NCBI GenBank assembly: GCA_044868295.1
Contig: JBIOWF010000231.1
Coordinates: forward strand, 1 to 5,245
Direction: 5' to 3'
DNA from: JBIOWF01 sp044868295
GTDB taxonomy: Bacteria > Actinomycetota > Actinomycetes > Streptosporangiales > Streptosporangiaceae
DNA: 5,245 nucleotides
The first letter of the stretch is position 1. The number at the start of each line of letters is the position of its first letter. Shown in pieces: positions 1 to 5,245 of the stretch. The notes beneath the pieces were generated by a model, which was given only the letters and a program-made list of their open reading frames with translations, made no database searches and was not told where the DNA came from. Made by a program: the position numbers and the translations under genes.

Positions 1-1
1 C

Positions 2-199
2 GAATCGGCCATGGTCAAGTTGTACCTCAGCGAGTGCTTTCTCCAGTCGAGCCTTGACGCCGTGCAAGTCTACGGCGGCTACGGGTTCACGACCGACTAT
101 GAGGTGGAACGGGAACTGCGCAGCGCGGTGGGCAGCCGATTGTACTCGGGAACGTCGGAGATCCAAAAGAACATTATCGCCGGGGGGCTGGGGTTATGA
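2..199 (+). CDS. acyl-CoA dehydrogenase family protein, C-terminal fragment (5' end outside window)
   Basis: This is the last 65 codons of an FAD-dependent acyl-CoA dehydrogenase; the open frame runs off the left edge, so the ATG at 11 is internal. The visible part is the C-terminal helical domain. It carries the family motif QVYGGYGF (codons 65-88), followed by a VEREL-R helix and the closing segment LYSGTSEIQKNIIA, which contacts FAD in this family. The family oxidises an acyl thioester (CoA or carrier-protein bound) at C-alpha/C-beta in the cytoplasm. At the position where medium-chain acyl-CoA dehydrogenase has its catalytic Glu (YEGT) this protein has Ser (codon 146-148), so the base must come from elsewhere, as in the isovaleryl-CoA and long-chain types. 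Its stop overlaps the start of the adenylation gene (ATGA, 196-199), which suggests a common substrate path. By analogy with PltE/RedW it may be a prolyl-carrier-protein dehydrogenase. The family is certain; the substrate is inferred from the neighbour. Confidence 0.93.
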   Translation, partial: ESAMVKLYLSECFLQSSLDAVQVYGGYGFTTDYEVERELRSAVGSRLYSGTSEIQKNIIAGGLGL

Positions 200-1782
200 G
201 AGCGACCATCCTGCCTGACTTGCTGGCCGGGGCCGCCGAGCGATTTCCCGGACGCACAGCGGTCGTCGACGGGGACCGGGTCATCCGCTACGCCGACCTG
301 GAGCGTGAGGCGAATCGCGTGGCTCAGGTCCTGCGCGAGGCAGGTGTCCGCCCGGGTGATCGCGTCGGGCTATTCTTGCAGAAGTCGCTTGAAGCGATCG
401 TCGCGATCTACGGCATCCTAAAGGCCGGGGCGGCATACGTGCCGCTCGATCCCTTCGCCCCGGCCCTGCGGCTGGCGTATATCACCCGCGACTGTGGGAT
501 TCGGTGGCTGCTCACGGGGTGGGAGAAGGCCGCGGCCTGGACCGAACTGGCGGCCGCCGGAACGCCGGTGCAGACGCTGGTGGTCCTCAATGATCCTCCC
601 GCAACCCGGCCTCCCGTGCCCGCCGGGATGATGGTCCTGGGCCGCGAGGTCGTCGATGCGGCGCAGGTCGCCGCGCAGCCCCGCGCCTGCATCAGCCAGG
701 ATCTGGCCTACATCCTGTATACATCGGGGTCGACCGGGCAGCCCAAGGGTGTGATGCTGTCCCACCTCAATGCCCTCGCGTATGTGACCTGGTGCTTCGA
801 CTATTTTCGGCCGACGCCGGAGGACGTCTTCTCGAATCACGCGCCGCTGCACTTCGACCTGGCGATCCTGGACATTTACTGCGCGGCGATGGCCGGCGCG
901 ACGCTCGTTGTGGTCCCGCCCGAGGTTTCCGTCTTTCCCCGCCAGCTGGCCGCGTTCATCGAGCGCCACGGGATCACCATGTGGTATTCGGTCCCCTCGG
1001 TGCTCTCGCTACTGGCGCTGCACGGCGGTCTGGAGTCCGACCACCTTCCCTCCGTGCGCCACGTGATTTTTGCTGGCGAAGTGTTTCCCACCAAACACCT
1101 GCGCGCGCTGATGGCCGCCTTGCCGCGCGCCCAGTTCACCAACCTCTACGGGCCCACGGAGACCAACGTCTGCACGTACTACACAGTGCCTCCGCTGCCC
1201 GACGGAATGGTCGAGCCGATTCCCATCGGGCGAGCCATCACCGACGTGGAGGTGTTCGCCGCCGACGACGCGGGACAGCGAGTTGCGCCAGGAGACGTCG
1301 GGGAGTTGTACGTACGCGGGAACACCGTCGCCTACGGGTATTGGGGCGACGCTGAGCGGACGGCCAGGGTCTTCGTCACCAACCCGGTTGGTCCTGCGCG
1401 CGATCGTACCTATCGAACCGGTGACCTCGTCCGGCAGACATCCGACGGCGATTTCCTCTTCCTCGGGCGGAAGGATCATCAGATCAAGAGTCGCGGCTAC
1501 CGGATCGAACTCGGCGACATTGAGGCAGCCCTGTATGCGCATCCCGCGGTAGCCGAATGCGCAGTCATCCCGATCCCGGATGACGTCGTCGGCAACCGGC
1601 TCAAGGCGTACGTGGCGTTGCGGGAGGGGACGGTGACCGCCGAAGCCCTGGCCCACTTCTGCGGGCGGCTCCTGCCGAAGTACATGATCCCCGAGCAGTT
1701 CGAGTTCCTGTCCACGCTCCCCAAGACATCAACCGGCAAGATCGACCGCAGCTCGCTGGCCGCTGCGCGCGTGGAGGCGTAG
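196..1782 (+). CDS. stand-alone amino acid adenylation enzyme, predicted L-proline type (PltF/RedM-like)
   Basis: This 528-residue ATP-dependent ligase of the ANL superfamily activates a carboxylate as acyl-AMP and passes it to a carrier-protein thiol. Core motifs are in order: A3 YTSGSTGQPKG (175-185), A5 NLYGPTET (316-323), A7 YRTGDLV with Asp410, A8 GRKDHQIKSRGYRIELGDIE (424-443) and A10 LPKTSTGKIDR with the catalytic Lys515. There is no condensation, thiolation or thioesterase domain, and the length fits a single A-domain. Aligned by eye to PheA, the pocket residues are D221, L222, L225, Y264, I291, A293, L317, V325, C326 and K515, one conservative change from the proline code I recall for PltF. 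DltA (D-alanine ligase) shares the FDL start but has a Cys and other pocket residues not seen here. The start overlaps the dehydrogenase stop and lies behind a G-rich stretch, so coupled translation is likely. The family call is firm; proline is a prediction. Confidence 0.95.
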   Translation: MRATILPDLLAGAAERFPGRTAVVDGDRVIRYADLEREANRVAQVLREAGVRPGDRVGLFLQKSLEAIVAIYGILKAGAAYVPLDPFAPALRLAYITRDCGIRWLLTGWEKAAAWTELAAAGTPVQTLVVLNDPPATRPPVPAGMMVLGREVVDAAQVAAQPRACISQDLAYILYTSGSTGQPKGVMLSHLNALAYVTWCFDYFRPTPEDVFSNHAPLHFDLAILDIYCAAMAGATLVVVPPEVSVFPRQLAAFIERHGITMWYSVPSVLSLLALHGGLESDHLPSVRHVIFAGEVFPTKHLRALMAALPRAQFTNLYGPTETNVCTYYTVPPLPDGMVEPIPIGRAITDVEVFAADDAGQRVAPGDVGELYVRGNTVAYGYWGDAERTARVFVTNPVGPARDRTYRTGDLVRQTSDGDFLFLGRKDHQIKSRGYRIELGDIEAALYAHPAVAECAVIPIPDDVVGNRLKAYVALREGTVTAEALAHFCGRLLPKYMIPEQFEFLSTLPKTSTGKIDRSSLAAARVEA

Positions 1783-1813
1783 CGGTTCCTCCGCGGGCCA
1801 TCCGAGTGAAGAC

Positions 1814-3085
1814 GTGGAGCTGACTGCCGTGCGCCGCCGCGTGCTCGCCCATCCAGCCGTCCGTGCGATGGGCGGCCGGATGCTCCGGTTCCTCTCCGGC
1901 GTGCAGCGAGACGAAGCCGTCAGCCTGTGGGTCGGGTGGGCGGTTGCACGCTCGCGCGCCTCACGGGCCCGCACGGGGCTGGTGCGGGGGCCAGGGATTG
2001 TCTGGCCGTTACCGGGGCGGGCCTGGGTCATCGGTCGGGATCTGCCACTGCCCGGAGCCGGCGAGGTGCTCATCCGGACTGCCGCCACTGCGGTCAGCCC
2101 GGGCACGGAGCGAGCCTACTTCATGCGACTGCCCAATGCCATCGCGCAGTTTCCAATCTTTCCCGGGTACTCGGCCGCGGGCGAGGTCGTAGCGGTCGGA
2201 CCGGGTGTGAGCCGTGTGCGGCCAGGAGACACGGTCGCCGCCTCCGCCAGCCACGGCAGTCTGGCGCTGGTGCGCGAGGACTTGGCGTACCCGGTGCCGG
2301 CTGGAGTGCGTGTGGAGGAGGCCGCGTTCGTCCAGCTGGGCATCATCGCCATGCAGGCTTGGCGCCGCGCTCAATGGGTTCCGGGCGAGCCTGTTGCGGT
2401 GATCGGACACGGCATCATCGGCCAGTTCCTGGTCCAGATTGCCACTGGCGCTGGCGCCTATCCAGTGATCTCCCTCGCCAGAACCGGGAAACGACTGACG
2501 ACCGGACTGCGTGATGCGGCGACACGTATTCTGCTCCTCGACGAAGGCGGGCAGGACCTAGAAGCAGTCGACGCCGCGGTGACCCTGGACGCCACGGGCC
2601 ACCCCGACGGCATTGTCCTCGCGCTGGCCTGCACGCGGGCCGGGGGGAGGATCGTCCTAGCCGGCAGCCCCCGGGGGCGCACCTCTACGATGGACTTTGG
2701 ACTGCTGGCCGAAAAGGGCGTGACGGTGCGTGGCACCCACATCCGAAGCGTGGCAGACTCCGGTTCGATACCGCGGCGAGGGAGCGTGGCGCAGGATGCG
2801 TCCGCGTTCCTCGGCCTGCTCGCGTGTAGCCGGATGAACGTGGCGTCGCTGATTTCCGACCGGATCCACCCCCTGGAAGCCGAACGCTTCTACCGCCGTC
2901 TTTGTGAGGAGCAGAATGCGACTGTGGGAGCGATCTTCTGCTGGGACCGGCTGGCAGATTCCCGCCGCTGCAGGCGGGTCTCCTTTTTGACGAAACCGGA
3001 TGTGACGCCCGTGAAGAAGGCCAGCCTCACGCGGGCGCCGATGCCGCTGCGCCCGCAGGCCGGTCGCAAGGCCAGAATGCAATGA
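1814..3085 (+). CDS. zinc-less medium-chain (MDR) dehydrogenase with extended C-terminal tail
   Basis: This 423-residue protein (GTG start) is a cytoplasmic NAD(P)-dependent oxidoreductase of the alcohol dehydrogenase/MDR fold. It has an N-terminal GroES-like domain (about 60-180) with PGAGEVLIR, SPGTE (95-99) and FPGYSAAGEVVAVG (116-129). A Rossmann domain follows, with the loop G198-H-G-I-I-G203. The catalytic zinc ligands are absent: Pro/Gly stand where Cys is expected, and Tyr119 stands for His in the usual GHE. The structural-zinc four-Cys loop is also missing. After the second beta strand comes Ala222-Arg223 where NAD-type enzymes have Asp, which hints at NADP(H). The recognisable domain ends near FCWD (375-378); a basic tail of about 45 residues follows. 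An alternative GTG at 1829 has a better ribosome site. The gene overlaps the Gfo/Idh gene by ATGA, and the two match the halves of bi-domain oxidoreductases of exopolysaccharide loci. The substrate is unknown, presumably a sugar or sugar nucleotide. Confidence 0.86.
   Translation: MELTAVRRRVLAHPAVRAMGGRMLRFLSGVQRDEAVSLWVGWAVARSRASRARTGLVRGPGIVWPLPGRAWVIGRDLPLPGAGEVLIRTAATAVSPGTERAYFMRLPNAIAQFPIFPGYSAAGEVVAVGPGVSRVRPGDTVAASASHGSLALVREDLAYPVPAGVRVEEAAFVQLGIIAMQAWRRAQWVPGEPVAVIGHGIIGQFLVQIATGAGAYPVISLARTGKRLTTGLRDAATRILLLDEGGQDLEAVDAAVTLDATGHPDGIVLALACTRAGGRIVLAGSPRGRTSTMDFGLLAEKGVTVRGTHIRSVADSGSIPRRGSVAQDASAFLGLLACSRMNVASLISDRIHPLEAERFYRRLCEEQNATVGAIFCWDRLADSRRCRRVSFLTKPDVTPVKKASLTRAPMPLRPQAGRKARMQ
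1816..1819 (+). promoter_or_regulatory. candidate ribosome binding site for an alternative GTG start at 1829
   Basis: GGAG lies 9 bases before an in-frame GTG at 1829-1831. The longer start at 1814 has only a weak GAGTGAAG-type match (1805-1811) placed very close to it. The shorter form (MRRRVLAHPAVRAMGG...) is therefore at least as plausible; only five residues differ, and no domain is affected. Confidence 0.45.
2961..2988 (+). terminator. terminator-like hairpin inside the end of the MDR dehydrogenase gene
   Basis: A perfect 6-bp all-G/C stem (CCCGCC 2961-2966 with GGCGGG 2973-2978) closes a six-base loop GCTGCA. Five bases after the stem comes TTTTT (2984-2988). The form is that of a short rho-independent terminator, but the stem is short and the T-tract is not adjacent. 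It lies within codons 382-392 of the dehydrogenase, about 95 bases before the next start. It could attenuate downstream genes, be a remnant of a former gene end, or be chance in GC-rich DNA. Confidence 0.33.
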
Positions 3086-4176
3086 CGAAACGTCATTCCC
3101 AACCGCCTGGGCACGCCGCCCGGCTGCGCGTTGGTCTTATCGGGTGCGGGGAGCGTGGGGCGAGCAACGCCGCGTCGCTGGGGAAGACCGCCAGCGCCCT
3201 GCTCACGATCGTGATGGATGTCGAGGAGACATTGGCCGAGAACCTTGGGGGCCGATATGGCGTTCCCTGGACCACCGACCTGGAGGCTCTGCTGGCCAGC
3301 CGCGATCTCGACGCCGTGCTGATCTCGAGCCCCAACTACTTGCACGCCAGTCAGGCCATTCAAGCCGTGCGGGCCGGGAAGCACGTCATGGTTGAAAAAC
3401 CAGTGGCTACCTCGCTAGGCGATGCCGTGGCGGCGCTGGCGGCCGCGCGCGAGACCGGGGTCTGCCTCTCCCCATTCTTTTCCTATCGGTACTTGCCAGA
3501 GGTGCAGAAGGCCAGGGCGCTCATTGATGCGGGCGCGCTCGGCGATCTCTTCGGCGTATCGCTAATTTTCCAGCACGATAAGGGTCCCGCCTACTGGCAC
3601 GGAGGATACACGGGCCGCGCCAGTTCGGACTGGCGAATGCGGCGGGAGATGAGCGGCGGGGGCGTGCTGATCCACTCGGCGATTCACTTCGTGGACTGGC
3701 TGCGCTACCTCACCGGACGGGAAATCGTGGAGGTGTCGGCGATGGCCGCTCGGCTGGACAGTCCCGGCGATGTGGAGGATGCACTGACGATGTGGGTCCG
3801 CTACGATACCGGAGCGCTAGGTACCATTAACAGCGTTTCCTGCGCACGAGGGACCGAGTTCCTGACTGAATTTCGCCTATGGGGACGGGATGGGCACCTA
3901 TCTCTGACCCCGCCGTTCCAGTTCTTCTCCGAGCGCTTGGTGGACGGCAAAGATCCCGGGCAGTGGCACGACTTCGGACGGCTCTCGCGAATCGTGCACT
4001 CGGTGGAGTACATTGAGCGCTTCGCCCGATCGATGCTGCGGGAGGAGGACCCCGAGATCCCCGGCGAGGACGGGGTAGCGGTGCAGGCCATTGTCGAGGC
4101 AGCCTACCAGTCGGTCGAGACGGGTCAGCCCGTCGCCGTCAAGCGGGCGCCGTGGCATCTCCCCGTTCCTGTCTGA
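3082..4176 (+). CDS. Gfo/Idh/MocA family NAD(P)-dependent sugar oxidoreductase
   Basis: This 364-residue cytoplasmic oxidoreductase starts with an N-terminal Rossmann domain: VGLIGCGERGA with G21-C-G23-E-R-G26, then the SSPNYLHASQ segment, and the family signature AGKHVMVEKP with Glu105-Lys106-Pro107, where Lys106 is the usual catalytic lysine. The C-terminal alpha/beta substrate domain begins near residue 125 and contains SGGGVLIHSAIHFVDWL (about 191-207) with His202 and Asp205. The usual Asp of the GGG-L-D-x-G-x-H motif is His198 here. Family members oxidise or reduce a ring hydroxyl or keto group of sugars, inositols or nucleotide sugars. The ATG overlaps the dehydrogenase stop (ATGA) and follows AAGG at 3068-3071, so the two are probably made together. 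The nucleotide-sugar dehydrogenase downstream suggests a sugar-nucleotide or glycan substrate. A C3 oxidation such as that of WbpB/WlbA is one option, but overall similarity looks closer to the C-terminal half of bi-domain EPS oxidoreductases. Confidence 0.92.
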   Translation: MTKRHSQPPGHAARLRVGLIGCGERGASNAASLGKTASALLTIVMDVEETLAENLGGRYGVPWTTDLEALLASRDLDAVLISSPNYLHASQAIQAVRAGKHVMVEKPVATSLGDAVAALAAARETGVCLSPFFSYRYLPEVQKARALIDAGALGDLFGVSLIFQHDKGPAYWHGGYTGRASSDWRMRREMSGGGVLIHSAIHFVDWLRYLTGREIVEVSAMAARLDSPGDVEDALTMWVRYDTGALGTINSVSCARGTEFLTEFRLWGRDGHLSLTPPFQFFSERLVDGKDPGQWHDFGRLSRIVHSVEYIERFARSMLREEDPEIPGEDGVAVQAIVEAAYQSVETGQPVAVKRAPWHLPVPV

Positions 4177-4212
4177 GCGACGCTTCCCGAAGACGATCGA
4201 GTCAGCCGTGTC

Positions 4213-4220
4213 AGAGGTGA
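4213..4220 (+). promoter_or_regulatory. Shine-Dalgarno site of the nucleotide-sugar dehydrogenase
   Basis: AGAGGTGA pairs well with the 16S rRNA 3' end and sits 4 bases before ATG at 4225, or about 6 counted from the GAGGT core. It is the best ribosome site in the window and decides for the long form of the downstream protein. A second in-frame ATG at 4336 has GGAG at 4323-4326 with 9-base spacing, so internal initiation cannot be excluded. Confidence 0.65.
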
Positions 4221-4224
4221 CCCC

Positions 4225-5245
4225 ATGGCCAAGGTCTCACACTCCACGCAAACAGCGTCACGTCGGCAGCAGAGGGTTCCGCGGCCGCAGAAGCCTGTCC
4301 TCACAGGGAATGGCGGTGCGCCGGAGACCACCCGCATGCAGCCGGGGCTCGCGTCCGGGGATGCTGCTACCGGACCCCGCGCGCAGAGGCTCTATGACAT
4401 CTGCATCATAGGCGGGTGCGGACACGTCGGCCTGCCGCTGGGACTGGCGTTCGCCACCCGCGGACAGCGCGTCGCGCTCTACGACATCAGCCCCGCCGCC
4501 GTAGAGCAAGTGAACCGGAAGATCATGCCGTTCCTCGAAGAGGGGGCGCCGGAGGCGCTGGCAGACAGTGTGAACGGCAAGCGTCTGGTCGCCACGACCG
4601 AGATGGCGGTCATCGGGCGGGCCGATGTTGTGATCCTTTTGATCGGAACGCCCGTCGACGGGCACCTCAACCCTCGCCTCCATGAGGTGATGGATACCAT
4701 CACGCAGATGACGCCGTACCTGGCAGATGACCAATTGCTCGTCCTCCGCAGCACACTCTACCCGGGCGTGACGGAGAAGATCCGAGATCGCCTGCGCGCC
4801 CGTGGAAAATTGCTGGACGTGGTCTTCTGTCCCGAGCGGATCGCGGAGGGCAAGACCCTGGTAGAGCTGGCCACGCTCCCCCAGATCGTATCCGGATTCG
4901 ATGCGCGGTCCGTGCAACGGGCGCGCGCACTATTCGGGTCACTCACCCCCGATATCGTCGAACTGGTGCCAATGGAGGCCGAACTAGCCAAGCTCTTTAC
5001 CAACACCTGGCGCTACATCAACTTCGCCATTTCCAACCAGTTCTACATGATCGCCGACAGCTGCGGGGTGGACTTTTACCGGGTCTACGAGGGGATGACC
5101 CGAAGCTATCCGCGACTCCGAGGATTCGCCGGGGCCGGGTTCGCCGCCGGGCCGTGCCTGTTCAAAGACACGATGCAGCTCTCGGCCTTCGCCAACAACC
5201 ACTTCTTCATGGGCCATGCCGCGATGCTGGTGAACGAGGGCATGC
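4225..5245 (+). CDS. nucleotide-sugar 6-dehydrogenase (UDP-glucose/UDP-GlcNAc/UDP-ManNAc DH family), 3' end outside window
   Basis: This enzyme would oxidise the C6 hydroxymethyl of a UDP-sugar to a carboxylate in two NAD-dependent steps, supplying a uronic acid for glycan synthesis. About 340 residues are visible. The NAD domain starts YDICIIGGCGHVGLP with G64-C-G66-H-V-G69. It is followed by IGTPVDGHLNP (140-150), RSTLYPGVTEKI (175-186) and CPERIAEG (202-209). The central helical domain has AELAKLFTNTWRY with Lys256 and Asn260. The catalytic-Cys motif is GFAAGPCLFKD with Cys311, where UDP-glucose dehydrogenases usually have GGSC-PKD. That form points away from a plain UDP-glucose enzyme, towards the N-acetylhexosamine branch or a separate subfamily. 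About 55 residues of Arg/Gln/Pro-rich, probably disordered sequence precede the Rossmann fold if the first ATG is used, about 18 if ATG 4336 is used. It lies 48 bases after the Gfo/Idh stop, with its own ribosome site. Family firm, substrate open. Confidence 0.93.
   Translation, partial: MAKVSHSTQTASRRQQRVPRPQKPVLTGNGGAPETTRMQPGLASGDAATGPRAQRLYDICIIGGCGHVGLPLGLAFATRGQRVALYDISPAAVEQVNRKIMPFLEEGAPEALADSVNGKRLVATTEMAVIGRADVVILLIGTPVDGHLNPRLHEVMDTITQMTPYLADDQLLVLRSTLYPGVTEKIRDRLRARGKLLDVVFCPERIAEGKTLVELATLPQIVSGFDARSVQRARALFGSLTPDIVELVPMEAELAKLFTNTWRYINFAISNQFYMIADSCGVDFYRVYEGMTRSYPRLRGFAGAGFAAGPCLFKDTMQLSAFANNHFFMGHAAMLVNEGM

Noticed and set aside
418..969. 183-codon open frame on the minus strand opposite the adenylation gene
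   Set aside because: It is Arg/Gly/His-rich with no recognisable motif and lies fully under a gene with all family motifs. High GC with third-position bias produces such long antisense frames.
792..1355. 187-codon + strand frame within the adenylation gene
   Set aside because: The Arg/Ala/His-rich translation is typical of an out-of-frame reading of GC-rich coding DNA, and the A4-A5 motifs are in the other frame.
1009..1656. 215-codon minus-strand frame
   Set aside because: Shadow of the adenylation gene; no domain features and no sensible ribosome site.
196..1782. D-alanine:carrier protein ligase (DltA) as the identity of the adenylation gene
   Set aside because: The FDL segment is shared, but the DltA pocket Cys and neighbouring residues are not present and no dltB/C/D-type gene is visible.
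1783..1813. Promoter or terminator between the adenylation gene and the MDR dehydrogenase gene
   Set aside because: Only about 30 bases, with no stable hairpin followed by a T-tract and no convincing -35/-10 pair; more likely an operon spacer.
4091..4411. 106-codon + strand frame bridging the Gfo/Idh and nucleotide-sugar dehydrogenase genes
   Set aside because: Its Ser/Arg/Pro-rich translation looks like noise; the same DNA is explained by the Gfo/Idh end, a 48-base spacer with a good Shine-Dalgarno, and the extension of the next gene.
4258..4917. 219-codon minus-strand frame
   Set aside because: Overlaps the nucleotide-sugar dehydrogenase, whose NAD-binding and sugar-binding motifs are intact on the + strand; the minus translation has no recognisable features.

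Overview
The window is GC-rich DNA, fully coding on the + strand, with strong G/C preference at third codon positions and almost no intergenic space. It holds five genes in one direction: the tail of an acyl-CoA dehydrogenase, a stand-alone amino acid adenylation enzyme, a zinc-less medium-chain dehydrogenase, a Gfo/Idh/MocA oxidoreductase, and the first ~340 codons of a nucleotide-sugar 6-dehydrogenase. This layout suits a surface-polysaccharide or glycoconjugate locus in a GC-rich, probably uncultivated, soil or sediment bacterium. The sequence alone does not allow a taxonomic call. There are no RNA genes, CRISPR arrays or insertion sequences that I can see.

Left part (2-1782): an acyl-CoA dehydrogenase and an adenylation enzyme overlap by ATGA, so they are probably translationally coupled. 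The adenylation enzyme has all core motifs of the NRPS A-domain family but no condensation or carrier domain. Its ten specificity positions read D-L-L-Y-I-A-L-V-C-K by my alignment to PheA. This is nearly the code I recall for the L-proline-activating enzyme PltF of pyoluteorin biosynthesis (DLLYLALVCK). An A-domain paired with an acyl-CoA dehydrogenase is the arrangement used to load proline on a carrier protein and oxidise it to pyrrolyl-2-carboxyl-S-PCP. The carrier protein would have to lie outside the window.

Middle part (1814-4176): a zinc-ligand-lacking MDR dehydrogenase and a Gfo/Idh/MocA oxidoreductase, again overlapping by ATGA. The pair looks like the two halves of the 'bi-domain' oxidoreductases found in exopolysaccharide clusters, here on separate genes. 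A terminator-like hairpin lies inside the unusual C-terminal tail of the first.

Right part (4225-end): a UDP-glucose/UDP-mannose dehydrogenase-family enzyme with a good Shine-Dalgarno and a disordered N-terminal extension, cut off by the window edge.

Taken together, the genes could make a sugar nucleotide (oxidised at C6 and perhaps modified at another carbon) and a carrier-bound proline- or pyrrole-derived acyl group. The most interesting hypothesis is that the acyl group decorates a glycan, as pyrrole-2-carboxyl decorates the deoxysugar of clorobiocin and coumermycin. That link is inference from gene neighbourhood.
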